From the NCBI GenBank assembly GCA_003558435.1, contig PWLR01000212.1, positions 1 through 37,798 of the forward strand: a DNA stretch of 37,798 bases. Direction: 5' to 3'. Numbering within the stretch: the stretch's first letter is position 1; the number at the start of each line of letters is the position of its first letter. The notes under the pieces are model-generated. The model was not told the origin of the DNA and searched no databases. It saw only the letters and a list, made by a program, of their open reading frames with translations. Below are positions 14,763 to 23,244 of this stretch, one piece after another. Position numbers and translations under genes: made by a program. The DNA comes from Nitriliruptoraceae bacterium (GTDB lineage Bacteria > Actinomycetota > Nitriliruptoria > Nitriliruptorales > Nitriliruptoraceae).

Positions 14763-14837
14763 CGGGTCGATCCCGACCCCACCCAGCCGGGTCGATCCCG
14801 ACCCCACCCAGCCGGGTCGATCCCGACCCCACCGAGC
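14763..14837 (+). repeat. Three-copy 25-bp tandem repeat between ectA and ectB
   Basis: CGGGTCGATCCCGACCCCAC starts at 14763, 14788 and 14813, 25 bases apart, the first two copies identical. The array starts 3 bases after the ectA stop and ends 19 bases before the ectB ribosome site, so it is in the operon mRNA. Each copy can form a small GTCG/CGAC hairpin. Confidence 0.9.
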
Positions 14838-14868
14838 TGGTCGCAGACCGATCACAGGAGAACGCCCC

Positions 14869-16173
14869 TTGAGCATGGATACGAACATGGAAACGCACGA
14901 GACCACCGACACGATCGAACGCCTGGAATCCGAGGTGCGGTCCTACTGCCGCATGTGGCCCGCCACGTTCGCCACCGCCCGCGGGAGCCGGATCTGGGAC
15001 GTCGACGGCAACGCCTATCTCGACTTCTTCAGCGGGGCCGGCGCCCTCAACTACGGCCACAACGATCCAGCCATGAAGCGTGCACTGCTCGAGCACCTCG
15101 CCGATGACGGCATCGTGCACAGCCTCGATACCACCACCGTGGCCAAGCGTCGCTTCCTCGAACGCTTCGAGGAGGTGATCCTCAAGCCGCGCGGGCTCGA
15201 CCACAAGGTCATGTTCCCGGGTCCGACCGGCACCAACGCCGTCGAATCCGCGATGAAGCTCGCGCGCAAGATCACCGGACGTGAACAGGTCGTGGGCTTC
15301 ACCAATGCCTTCCACGGGATGACCATCGGCTCCCTGGCGGTATCCGGCAACGGCGCGAAGCGGCTGGGCGCCGGGGTGGCGCTCACCTCGGGCACCTCGG
15401 TGCCCTACGACGGCTACTTCGGCGACGACGTGGACACCATCGCCTACCTCGATGCCCTCATGGACGACTCCGGCAGTGGGTTCGAGAAGCCGGCCGCGGT
15501 GATCGTGGAGACGGTGCAGGCCGAAGGTGGCATCAACATGTGCAGCCGTGAGTGGCTGCGCGCCCTGCGGGAGCTGTGCACCAAGCACGACGTGCTGCTG
15601 ATCGTCGACGACATCCAGGCCGGATGCGGACGCACCGGCACGTTCTTCAGCTACGAGTTCGCCGACATCGAACCCGACATCATCACCCTGTCGAAGTCCC
15701 TGTCGGGGTTCGGGTTGCCGTTCGCGATCACCACGTTCCGTCGTGAACTCGACGTCTTCAACCCGGGCGAGCACAACGGCACGTTCCGTGGCAGCAATCC
15801 GGCGTTCGTCACCGCGACCGCAGCGCTCTCCCGGTGGGACGACGACCGCCTCGAGCGATCGACGGCCGCCAAGGCCGAGGTGGTCGCAGCAGCGTTGGAC
15901 GGTCTGGTCGAGGCCTACCCCGACCACGTCATCGAGCGTCGCGGCCGCGGGTTGCTCCAGGGCATCGAGTGCGCCCCGGGGATCGCGCTCGCCGTTGCGA
16001 AGCACGCCTTCGAACTCGGTCTGATCGTCGAGACCGCCGGCGCCTCCGACGAGGTCCTGAAGTTGCTGCCCGCACTCACCATCAGTGACGACGAGCTGAA
16101 CGAGGGTCTCGGCCTGATCGCGACATCGATCGCCGACGTGGTCGAAGCCCGTACTCCCGTCGCCGTCGGCTGA
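14869..16173 (+). CDS. ectB: Diaminobutyrate--2-oxoglutarate aminotransferase
   Basis: 434 residues. AGGAG eight bases before TTG at 14869 favours that start over the ATG at 14875. Class III aminotransferase with the EctB signature: [53 protein letters not shown] (phosphate site), [19 protein letters not shown], and PLP lysine 276 in LSKSLSG. It converts L-aspartate semialdehyde and glutamate to diaminobutyrate, the first committed step of ectoine synthesis. It is cytosolic and PLP-dependent. Length and motifs are normal. Confidence 0.97.
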   Translation: MSMDTNMETHETTDTIERLESEVRSYCRMWPATFATARGSRIWDVDGNAYLDFFSGAGALNYGHNDPAMKRALLEHLADDGIVHSLDTTTVAKRRFLERFEEVILKPRGLDHKVMFPGPTGTNAVESAMKLARKITGREQVVGFTNAFHGMTIGSLAVSGNGAKRLGAGVALTSGTSVPYDGYFGDDVDTIAYLDALMDDSGSGFEKPAAVIVETVQAEGGINMCSREWLRALRELCTKHDVLLIVDDIQAGCGRTGTFFSYEFADIEPDIITLSKSLSGFGLPFAITTFRRELDVFNPGEHNGTFRGSNPAFVTATAALSRWDDDRLERSTAAKAEVVAAALDGLVEAYPDHVIERRGRGLLQGIECAPGIALAVAKHAFELGLIVETAGASDEVLKLLPALTISDDELNEGLGLIATSIADVVEARTPVAVG

Positions 16174-16205
16174 ACGATCCTCACGGCACGATCGCTCACC
16201 GCCCA

Positions 16206-16243
16206 CGGTCGGGCCGATCGCCCACCAGCGATCGGCCCGACCG
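16206..16243. repeat. 16-bp perfect inverted repeat between ectB and ectC
   Basis: CGGTCGGGCCGATCGC and its exact complement flank a 6-base loop (CCACCA). The hairpin ends 10 bases before the ectC ribosome site GGAGG. It may lower expression of ectC by partial termination, stabilise the upstream ectAB message, or mark a processing site. No U-run follows. Confidence 0.85.
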
Positions 16244-16262
16244 GTCCCACCAGGAGGAACCC

Positions 16263-16679
16263 ATGATCGTCCGCTCCCTCGACGACCTGACCGGCACCGA
16301 TCGCGATGTCGTTGCCGACAACTGGTCCAGCCGCCGCTTCCTACTCGCCAGCGACGGTCTCGGCTACTCGCTGAACGACACCGTCCTGCATGCCGGTACC
16401 ACCACCTCGATGTGGTATCGCAACCACCAGGAGTCGGTCTACTGCGTCGGCGGCAACGGCACGCTGACCGACCTCGAGTCGGGTGAGGTCCACCCGATCT
16501 CGGCGGGCACGCTGTACGTGCTCGACGGCCACGAGCGGCACGAGTTGTACGCCGAGACCGACCTGCGGATGGTGTGCGTCTTCACGCCCCCGTTGACGGG
16601 TCGCGAGGTCCACGACGCAGAAGGTGTGTACCCGCTGCTCACCGACGACGGGGCCGCGGAGCCTGTCTCGCCCCGCTGA
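16263..16679 (+). CDS. ectC: Ectoine synthase
   Basis: 138 residues with GGAGG upstream of the ATG. Cupin fold. The iron ligands known for EctC align exactly: Glu57 (in HQESVYCV), Tyr85 (in [15 protein letters not shown]) and His93. The C-terminal [18 protein letters not shown] is conserved. It closes N-gamma-acetyl-diaminobutyrate to ectoine with loss of water. It is the last gene of the operon; no hydroxylase ectD follows, so the product is probably ectoine itself unless ectD lies elsewhere. Its stop is only 6 bases from the stop of a convergent gene. Confidence 0.97.
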   Translation: MIVRSLDDLTGTDRDVVADNWSSRRFLLASDGLGYSLNDTVLHAGTTTSMWYRNHQESVYCVGGNGTLTDLESGEVHPISAGTLYVLDGHERHELYAETDLRMVCVFTPPLTGREVHDAEGVYPLLTDDGAAEPVSPR

Positions 16680-16685
16680 CCAGCG

Positions 16686-16955
16686 TCATCGGCGGGTTCG
16701 GCGCAGCGTCAGCGCGGTCGCGCCGACCCCGCCGAGCACGGCGGACACCGTGCCCAGGCCGGTCAACGCCACCACCAGACCCGGCGTGACGGGTCCGGCG
16801 CACCCGTCGCCGGCCAGCGCCGGACCCTCCTGGAGACACGGGTGGTAGAGCGCGAGGACCACGGCACCGATCACCGTCAGTCCGCCGAGGAACGCCAGGG
16901 ACCACGCGAGCCAGATGGCGCGGCCCGGCGGTCCGCCGTCATCGGTCGAAGGCAC
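16686..16955 (-). CDS. Small two-helix membrane protein, unknown function
   Basis: 89 residues from a GTG with GAGGAG about 9 bases upstream on the minus strand. Two hydrophobic helices (about 13-36 and 56-80) flank a loop with two cysteines (YHPCLQEG and GDGCAGP) that could form a disulfide outside the cell. The tail is basic (LRRTRR). Not a family I recognise. It is convergent with ectC and divergent from the histidine kinase. Confidence 0.65.
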   Translation of the reverse strand: MPSTDDGGPPGRAIWLAWSLAFLGGLTVIGAVVLALYHPCLQEGPALAGDGCAGPVTPGLVVALTGLGTVSAVLGGVGATALTLRRTRR

Positions 16956-17035
16956 GTGGGTTTCTCCTCTGCGAGCCCGACACGCTACCTATTCAGTTCT
17001 CCGGTCGGGCGGCGCGGGATGTGCGACCATGTCGG

Positions 17036-19069
17036 ATGCACTCGACCAACTTCCGTCCCTCGCCGTCCGCGCGTCGTCGCACGGTGGCCAGCTACGTGGT
17101 GGCCGGGCTCGCCTGGATCTTGATCTCCGACCGGCTGCTCGACACCGTCGAGGGTTTCGACGAGGTCGGCCAATCCGTCAAGGGCATGCTGTTCGTGATC
17201 GTCACCGCGACGGTCCTGGCGACCCTGCTGCGGCGCCAGGACCGGCGTCTCGCGGAGCAACGCGAGGCGCGTTCCGATCGGGAGGAGCGTCTCGCCGCCA
17301 CGCTCGGCATCGTCCAGGACGTCGTCTACCGCATCGAGCTCGAACCCCGACGCTTCTCCTACGTGAGCCCGGCGATCGAGCGGCTGCTCGGGGTCACGCC
17401 CGAGGAGGTCGTCAACGACCCCGGGGTGGCCGAGCGTTCGGTGCACCCCGACGACCGCGAACGTCGCGCCCGCACGGCCGGTGACGAGGTGATCCGGCTG
17501 CGCTGGCGTCATCGTGACGGTCGCACCGTCTGGACGGAACAGCGCAACCAGGTGGAGGAACGTGACGGCACCCCCGTCGCCATCATCGGGGTCGCCCGCG
17601 ATATCACCGAAGAGGTGCTGGGTGCGACCGTGCACGATGCCTGCTCGCAACTGGAACGTGCCGTGCTCGACGGCGCCGGCGCCGAGGAGACGCTCCCGGT
17701 GCTCGCCGGGACCCTGCGTCACGCGATGGAGGCGCGCCGTCTGCGGGTCGCCATCGCCGATGTCCCCGGCCGGGCGCTCGACATCGAGGTCGTCGACGGT
17801 GCGCCGACACAGGGCGAGAACGCGATCGGCGTCACCTCGGGGCAGGTGAGCATCGAGTTGGTGCCCTCAGGTCATACGCCGCCAGAGACCGTACTGAGGC
17901 CGTTGCTCGAACTGCTCGCGGTGCGTGTCGATCACGCCGCGCACCACGAGGCTCGTCGTCGCGAGCTCGAACGGGTGGAGGTGGCGTTGCGGGCCACCGG
18001 CATCGCCATCCTGCTCATCGACGAGGACGGGCGCATCACGTGGTCGAACGAGGCGGCGGTCGTGCTGAGTGGTTTCGCGCACGAGGAGTTGCGCGACCGG
18101 ACGCTGGCCGTCTTCCCGTCGCGATCGGGCCTCGACCTGCACGGCGAGGCCGTCGCCCGTGTTCGTGTAGGTGGCCACTACGAGACCGAGGTCGAGCTCG
18201 GCCGCAAGGATGGCAGCGGCTTCCTCGCCGGCATCGCGGTAGCTCCGGTGCACCGTGACGACGGTGAGCTCGCGGGAGCGGTCGCCAGCATCCTCGACCT
18301 GACCGAGGAACGCCGTAACAGCGATGAACTCCACGCGGCGCAACTGGCGGTGCTCGAACACCAACGCGACCTGGAGCGACAACGCACCGTGTTGGTCCAG
18401 ACCCTGTCGCACGAGCTGCGGACCCCGCTGACGGTCGTGCTCGGCGCCGCCCAGACCTTGCAGCGCGACACCATCACGCCCGATGTCCGGGCCCGTCTGA
18501 CGCGGTCACTGGAGCGAGGTACCGACGACCTGCTCCGTCACCTCGATGCGGTGCTGGCGGCCACCGACGGTCTGGTCGGCGAGGTCGTCGCGACCACCGG
18601 ACGCGCGATGGTGGTCATGGCGCTCGATCGCCTCGGCTCCCGCCACGACCTCGAGCGTGTCACCATCGGCGGCGACGCCTCGTGGACCGGCTCGGCGACC
18701 GAGGCGGCAGGACTCCTGCGCCCGCTGCTGCACAACGCGTTGAAGTTCTCCGCCGAGCACGAGCGCGTGGAGGTCACCATCGCGACGGTGGCTGCCGGGG
18801 CACCGGACCCGACCGGGGAGAGCACACCCGCCAGCGTGGTCATCGAGGTGGTCGACCACGGCCCGGGGATGCCGCAGGCCATGCTGCCGAGCATCGCGTC
18901 GCCCTTCCACCAGGCGGACAGCAGCGTCACGCGTCCGCATGGTGGTCTGGGGCTGGGCCTACACGCGGCGCGCCGGTCCGCTGATCGGCTGGGGGCCCGA
19001 CTGGCGACCAGCACCGGCCCGAACGGCACCCGGGTGCGCGTGGAGCTGCCCTACGGTGCTCCCGGGTAG
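17036..19069 (+). CDS. PAS-domain sensor histidine kinase
   Basis: 677 residues from the ATG at 17036; a GTG at 17021 would add 5. The N-terminus has two membrane helices with WILISDRLL, a module common in PAS and GGDEF sensors. A PAS domain follows (about 90-195: IVQDVVYRIELEPRRFSYVS to GVARDITEEV), a less clear middle domain, a second PAS (about 315-420), then HisKA with phospho-acceptor His459 (SHELRTPL). The ATPase domain has an intact N-box (LLHNALKFS), G1 (DHGPGM) and G2 (GGLGLGL). It should be an active membrane kinase. No response regulator is adjacent, so the partner is unknown. Confidence 0.9.
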   Translation: MHSTNFRPSPSARRRTVASYVVAGLAWILISDRLLDTVEGFDEVGQSVKGMLFVIVTATVLATLLRRQDRRLAEQREARSDREERLAATLGIVQDVVYRIELEPRRFSYVSPAIERLLGVTPEEVVNDPGVAERSVHPDDRERRARTAGDEVIRLRWRHRDGRTVWTEQRNQVEERDGTPVAIIGVARDITEEVLGATVHDACSQLERAVLDGAGAEETLPVLAGTLRHAMEARRLRVAIADVPGRALDIEVVDGAPTQGENAIGVTSGQVSIELVPSGHTPPETVLRPLLELLAVRVDHAAHHEARRRELERVEVALRATGIAILLIDEDGRITWSNEAAVVLSGFAHEELRDRTLAVFPSRSGLDLHGEAVARVRVGGHYETEVELGRKDGSGFLAGIAVAPVHRDDGELAGAVASILDLTEERRNSDELHAAQLAVLEHQRDLERQRTVLVQTLSHELRTPLTVVLGAAQTLQRDTITPDVRARLTRSLERGTDDLLRHLDAVLAATDGLVGEVVATTGRAMVVMALDRLGSRHDLERVTIGGDASWTGSATEAAGLLRPLLHNALKFSAEHERVEVTIATVAAGAPDPTGESTPASVVIEVVDHGPGMPQAMLPSIASPFHQADSSVTRPHGGLGLGLHAARRSADRLGARLATSTGPNGTRVRVELPYGAPG

Positions 19070-19128
19070 CCACCGAACGGTCCGGGGCCCGGTCGCCGGC
19101 AGGCGGGTCCGTCGGGGCGCGCGTCCGA

Positions 19129-19992
19129 TCAGCGGGGCGAGAGCAGCGCCCCGGCGATCTCGGTCACGTAGGCCGGGTCGGGCCCGGCGGCAACGACCGC
19201 CGACCGATCCGCATGCTCGACGTTGGGAGGCATGGGGAACAGGGGGGACTCATCGAGGCTCGTGATCGCGCCACCCGCCTCCGTGACCAACAGCACCCCG
19301 GCCGCCACGTCCCACACCTTGGGGATGACCGCGATCGAGGCCGCCGCGACCCCCTCGGCCACGATGGCGAGGTCGAGTGCCGTGGAGCCCATGACACGCG
19401 GGTTGAGCCGCAACCCGGCGCCTCGTGCCGCCCGGGCGGTCGCCGTGGTGAGCATGACCGGGACGTGACGGTTGCTGCCGTTGCGCCAGTCGATCGCTTC
19501 GCGGACGTGCAGTTGGCGGCGGCGATGTTGGTGAGTGGTCCCGTCGAGCGATGTGGTCCGGCTCTCGAGGTAGGTGCCGCCACCGAGCGTGGAGACATAT
19601 CGGCGACCGAGCACCGGGGCGTCGATGATGCCGAGCACCGGATGCCCCTGGTAGGCGAGCGCGATCGAGATGCACCAGTAGGGGAGTCGGCAGATGAAGT
19701 TGGAGGTGCCGTCGATCGGATCGACGATCCAGGTCCACTCGGTGTCGGGCGAGACGGTGTCGCGTTCCTCGCTCAACACGCCGTGATCGGGAAAGGCCTC
19801 CGTCAGCCGGACGGCCAGACGCTCGTCGACCTCGCGGTCGGCATCGGTGACCGGGGTCCCATCCGTCTTGGCCTCGACGTCGACGTCCCCGCTGGCCGCG
19901 AGCAGCCAGGCCCGGATGTCGTCGAGCGTCGCGCCGATCTCCCGGACCGCGCGGGTCACCACCCCTCGAGCGGGTTCGGTGAGCTCGCTCAC
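19129..19992 (-). CDS. Inositol monophosphatase family phosphatase
   Basis: 287 residues from the GTG at 19992, chosen because GAAGGT lies 7 bases upstream and the sequence before it is not conserved. The family metal-site motifs are LSEERD (Glu75/Glu76), VDPIDGTSNF (Asp91-Thr96) and WDVAAGVLLVTEAGG. These lithium-sensitive Mg2+ phosphatases act on inositol phosphate, histidinol phosphate, or PAP/fructose bisphosphate; the sequence does not settle which. In actinobacteria, inositol phosphate or histidinol phosphate are the likely substrates. It is divergent from the desaturase and shares its operator region. Confidence 0.88.
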   Translation of the reverse strand: MSELTEPARGVVTRAVREIGATLDDIRAWLLAASGDVDVEAKTDGTPVTDADREVDERLAVRLTEAFPDHGVLSEERDTVSPDTEWTWIVDPIDGTSNFICRLPYWCISIALAYQGHPVLGIIDAPVLGRRYVSTLGGGTYLESRTTSLDGTTHQHRRRQLHVREAIDWRNGSNRHVPVMLTTATARAARGAGLRLNPRVMGSTALDLAIVAEGVAAASIAVIPKVWDVAAGVLLVTEAGGAITSLDESPLFPMPPNVEHADRSAVVAAGPDPAYVTEIAGALLSPR

Positions 19993-20092
19993 GGTGGCGA
20001 CCTTCGTGACGTGGGGCGGGAACGGTACCGGGCGCTGACGGGGTGGCCCGGGCGGGGACCGAACGGCCTCGAAGAAAGGTTCGCAACTAACC

Positions 20093-20121
20093 TTACGGTG
20101 GCGTAACTTACGCTCGCGTAG
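20093..20121. promoter_or_regulatory. Twin palindromic operator between phosphatase and desaturase genes
   Basis: Two copies of TTACG-N4-CGTA(A/G) lie at 20093-20106 and 20108-20121, 15 bases apart; the arms in between also form a perfect GCGTAA-C-TTACGC palindrome. The site is about 95 bases before the desaturase start, 100 bases from the divergent phosphatase start, and overlaps TAACCT/TAACTT hexamers that could be -10 elements. The TetR gene at 21329, just after the desaturase, is the natural candidate to bind it, probably as two dimers. Confidence 0.65.
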
Positions 20122-20215
20122 CCCGAGGTGTGCACCGAGGGCCGGGGGGACGTTCGACCGGTACGGCCGCGTTCTCCGCACCCCAACCCCGCCGCAACGA
20201 ACCACCGAGGTCCCC

Positions 20216-21223
20216 GTGGCTCAGCTCACGTCCCCACCGTCCGCCCACGACGGATCCCCGACGCTGCGCGGGGTCACGGTCGCCGAGCCCGGCGTGGTCG
20301 TCGGCCAGCGCATCGCGATGCTGTCGCTGACGATCCTGCCGCTGCTCGGTGTCGTGGCCGCGATGTGGGGGCTGTGGGGCACGGCGCTCGGAGGCGTCGA
20401 TCTGGCCCTGTTCTTCGGGTTCTACGCGTTCACCACCCTCGGTATCACCGTCGGCTTCCACCGGCTGCTCACCCACCAGAGCTTCAGGGCGCCGACGGCG
20501 GTTCGCGTGCTGTTCGCCGTGGCGGGTTCGATGGCGGTCCAGGGCGCGGTGATCGACTGGGTCGCGACCCACCGACGCCACCACGCCTACTCGGACCGGC
20601 AGGGGGACCCGCACTCACCCCACGTCGACATCAACGGTGACCGCTTCGGGCTGCTCAAGGGCCTGTGGTACGGGCACATGGGATGGCTGTTCTCCTCCGA
20701 TGGCACCGTGCAGAAGGCGTGGGCCCCGGACCTGATGCGCGAGAAGCCCATCGCGACCGTGTCGCGACTGTTCCCCTGGTTGATCGTCGCCACCTTCGCC
20801 CTGCCGGCGCTGCTGGGTGGGCTGATCACCGGCTCGATCGCCGGCGCCGTGTCCGGGTTGCTGTGGGGCGGCCTCGTGCGGGTGTTCGTCCTGCACCACG
20901 TGACGTGGTCGATCAACTCGATCTGTCACGTCTTCGGTACCCGTCCGTTCGATTCCCACGACGAGGCACGCAACAACCCGGTCATGGCGCTGCTCAGCTT
21001 CGGCGAGGGCTGGCACAACGGTCACCACGCTTTCCCGGCCTCCGCACGTCACGGGATGCGTTGGTGGGAGCTCGACGTGTCGTGGTTGGTCATCCGCGGG
21101 CTGTCGTTGGTCGGACTCGCCAGCCACGTCAAGACCCCGACCCACCGGCAGCTGGAGCGTCGCACCCGTTCGAAGGCGACGGGTCCCGAGCCCGAACTCG
21201 TCGGTTCCGCCGGCCAACCGTAG
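20216..21223 (+). CDS. Acyl-CoA (delta-9 type) fatty acid desaturase
   Basis: 335 residues from a GTG with GAGG five bases upstream. Membrane di-iron desaturase with three histidine boxes: HRLLTH at 82-87, HRRHH at 119-123 and HNGHH at 267-271. Two pairs of membrane helices lie at about 33-78 and 185-225. It introduces a double bond in a fatty acyl chain using oxygen and electrons from a ferredoxin or flavoprotein, which adjusts membrane fluidity. No electron-donor gene is adjacent. A paired palindromic operator lies in its promoter region, and a TetR regulator gene follows. Confidence 0.93.
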   Translation: MAQLTSPPSAHDGSPTLRGVTVAEPGVVVGQRIAMLSLTILPLLGVVAAMWGLWGTALGGVDLALFFGFYAFTTLGITVGFHRLLTHQSFRAPTAVRVLFAVAGSMAVQGAVIDWVATHRRHHAYSDRQGDPHSPHVDINGDRFGLLKGLWYGHMGWLFSSDGTVQKAWAPDLMREKPIATVSRLFPWLIVATFALPALLGGLITGSIAGAVSGLLWGGLVRVFVLHHVTWSINSICHVFGTRPFDSHDEARNNPVMALLSFGEGWHNGHHAFPASARHGMRWWELDVSWLVIRGLSLVGLASHVKTPTHRQLERRTRSKATGPEPELVGSAGQP

Positions 21224-21274
21224 AGCGGCGGTCGGGCGCCACCGGGCAGGCGATCGGGCCCGAGCGCGTGCGGG

Positions 21275-21280
21275 TAGGGT
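21275..21280 (+). promoter_or_regulatory. Candidate -10 element for the TetR operon
   Basis: TAGGGT after CGGG lies 49 bases before the TetR GTG start. It fits the TAnnnT pattern of other candidates in the window; no -35 is clear. Confidence 0.25.
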
Positions 21281-21328
21281 CATGGGTCGAGTGAGCCGGC
21301 GGATCGTCCGCGGCGTCCGGAGTGTCGT

Positions 21329-21964
21329 GTGGCCGTCAAGCGCGTGCGGATGACCGCACAGGAACGTCGTGAACAACTCGTCGGCGTGGCGTGCTCGTTG
21401 TTCGCGGAGAGGGGCTTCGAGGCCACGTCCATCGAGGAGATCGCGGAGCGGGCCGGGGTGTCGAAGCCGGTGGTCTACCAGCACTTCGGCGGCAAGGAAG
21501 GGCTCTACGCCGTCGTGGTCGACCGCGAGGTCCGCCGATTGACCGAGTCGCTCGCGAGCACCTTCGACGCGGGCAACCCACGGTTGGTCGCCGAGGAGGC
21601 CGCAGAGGCGTTCCTGTGCTACATCGAGGACTACGAGGAGGGCTTCCGGGTCCTGATCCGCGACGCCCCCATCGGTATGACCGGTGGCTCGTTCGCGTCG
21701 GTCATCTCGGACGTCGCGTCCCGGGCGGAACAGTTGCTGACCTCGGAGTTCTCCGAGCGCGGCTTCGACGAGAAGGCCGCGCCGATGTACGCCCTGATGC
21801 TCGTGGGCGCGGTGGCACTGGTGGGCGAGTGGTGGCTCGAACACCGGACCCTGCCCCGCGAGCAGGTCGCCGCCCACGTCGTGAACCTGCTGTGGAACGG
21901 ACTCCACGGTCTGGAACCCTCGCCGAGCCCGCACGTCCGCACGCGGGGGAGGGACGACAGGTGA
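21329..21964 (+). CDS. TetR family regulator
   Basis: 211 residues from a GTG with GGAG six bases upstream. N-terminal HTH (about 10-57): RREQLVGVACSLFAERGFEATSIEEIAERAGVSKPVVYQHFGGKEGLYAVVVDRE. The C-terminal ligand domain is all-helical and ends in a disordered Arg-rich tail. Location 105 bases after the desaturase and the palindromic site before that gene suggest control of lipid desaturation, with a fatty acyl ligand as an inference. Its stop overlaps the GTG of the aminotransferase by 4 bases (GTGA), so it is co-translated with the two metabolic genes downstream and may regulate them too. Confidence 0.9.
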   Translation: MAVKRVRMTAQERREQLVGVACSLFAERGFEATSIEEIAERAGVSKPVVYQHFGGKEGLYAVVVDREVRRLTESLASTFDAGNPRLVAEEAAEAFLCYIEDYEEGFRVLIRDAPIGMTGGSFASVISDVASRAEQLLTSEFSERGFDEKAAPMYALMLVGAVALVGEWWLEHRTLPREQVAAHVVNLLWNGLHGLEPSPSPHVRTRGRDDR

Positions 21965-23244
21965 GCTCCCGCGCACCTCATCTGGTCTCCCGGCTGCAGG
22001 GGTTCGGGACGTCGGTGTTCAGCGAGATGACCTCGCTCGCGATCCGGCACGACGCGGTGAACCTCGGCCAGGGTTTCCCGGACACCGACCCGCCGCCCGA
22101 GGTGATCGCCGCCGCCGTGCAGGCGATGCGGGACGGACACAACCAGTACGCCCCGGGCCCGGGCGTGCCGGCGCTACGCGCGGCGGTCGCGGCCCACCAA
22201 CAGCGTTTCCACGGTCTGGCCTACGACCCGGACACCGAGGTGACGGTCACCTTCGGTGCGACCGAAGCGGTCGCCGCCACGTTGCTCTCGCTGTGCGAGG
22301 TCGGTGACGAGGTGCTGGTGCTGGAGCCCACCTACGACGCCTATACCGCCGCGATCGCCATGGCCGGTGCCGTCGAACGCCGGGTGCCGCTGACACCGCC
22401 CGGGACGTCCGGCGCGCCGCGCGGGGACGCGCGCGACCCCGGGCCATGGCACCTCGACGTCGATCGGTTGGCCGCGGCGATCGGCCCACGGACCCGTCTG
22501 CTGTTGTTGAACTCGCCGCACAACCCCAGCGGACTGGTGCTGGATGCCGCCGCCCTGGACGCGATCGCGGCGCTGTGCGTCGAACACGACCTGCTTGCGG
22601 TCACCGACGAGGTCTACGAACACCTGGTGTTCGACGGCGAGCACCTGCCGTTGGCCACCCGCGCCGGCATGCGCGAGCGCACGGTCACCATCTCGAGCGC
22701 GGGCAAGACGTTCTCGTGCACCGGCTGGAAGATCGGCTGGGCGTGCGCTCCCGCGGCGTTGACCACCGCGGTGCGGACCACCAAACAGTTCCTGTCGTTC
22801 GCGGGTGGCACCCCGTTCCAACACGCCATCGCGGTGGCCCTGGCCTCGCCCGACGAGTTCTATGCCCAGGTCACCGGTATCCACCGGCGACGACGCGACC
22901 TGCTCGTCGCGGGGCTGCGGGGGATCGGGTTGCCGGTGACCGGCTCGGCCGGGACCTACTTCGTCACCGCGGATATCCGGGCCCTGGGTCACGACGACGC
23001 GCAGGCGTTCTGCCGCTGGGCGCCGGGGGCGATCGGGGTCGCCGCCGTGCCGGCTTCAGCCTTCGTACGCGACCCCGCACCGGTGCGATCACTGGTCCGG
23101 TTCGCGATCTGCAAACCCGAGTCCGTGTTGGAGGAAGGGCTGCGACGGCTGGGCGAGCTCGCCTCCTCCGCGGCGTCGACCGGCCCCGGTGCGGCGCGCG
23201 CGGAGCGCCGGGTCCCGTCCCCCGACCGAGAGGATCCACGATGA
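21961..23244 (+). CDS. Class I aminotransferase, glutamine/methionine/kynurenine type
   Basis: 427 residues. Fold type I PLP enzyme. MTSLAIRHDAVNLGQGFPDTDPP, HNQYAPGPGVPALR, the LNSPHNPSG block, TDEVYEHLVF and PLP Lys249 in SSAGKTFSCTGWKIGW place it with YbdL, kynurenine aminotransferase and glutamine transaminase K. An inserted Gly/Asp/Pro stretch at about 142-160 is not conserved, and the last 30 residues are disordered. It transfers amino groups between amino acids (Met, Gln, aromatic) and 2-oxo acids. The next gene encodes an omega-amidase-like nitrilase and starts in the last codon (ATGA), the classic pairing for glutamine-dependent transamination or methionine salvage. N-succinyl-diaminopimelate aminotransferase (DapC) is the main alternative. 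Confidence 0.87.
   Translation: MSSRAPHLVSRLQGFGTSVFSEMTSLAIRHDAVNLGQGFPDTDPPPEVIAAAVQAMRDGHNQYAPGPGVPALRAAVAAHQQRFHGLAYDPDTEVTVTFGATEAVAATLLSLCEVGDEVLVLEPTYDAYTAAIAMAGAVERRVPLTPPGTSGAPRGDARDPGPWHLDVDRLAAAIGPRTRLLLLNSPHNPSGLVLDAAALDAIAALCVEHDLLAVTDEVYEHLVFDGEHLPLATRAGMRERTVTISSAGKTFSCTGWKIGWACAPAALTTAVRTTKQFLSFAGGTPFQHAIAVALASPDEFYAQVTGIHRRRRDLLVAGLRGIGLPVTGSAGTYFVTADIRALGHDDAQAFCRWAPGAIGVAAVPASAFVRDPAPVRSLVRFAICKPESVLEEGLRRLGELASSAASTGPGAARAERRVPSPDREDPR

Noticed and set aside
14734-16206. 490-codon open frame on the minus strand
   Set aside because: It lies opposite ectB, which is certain. The composition (Val/Gly/Asp/His-rich) is the usual antisense shadow of GC-rich genes.
20615-21976. 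453-codon open frame on the minus strand
   Set aside because: Antisense to the desaturase and TetR genes, whose motifs are complete; no domain can be recognised.
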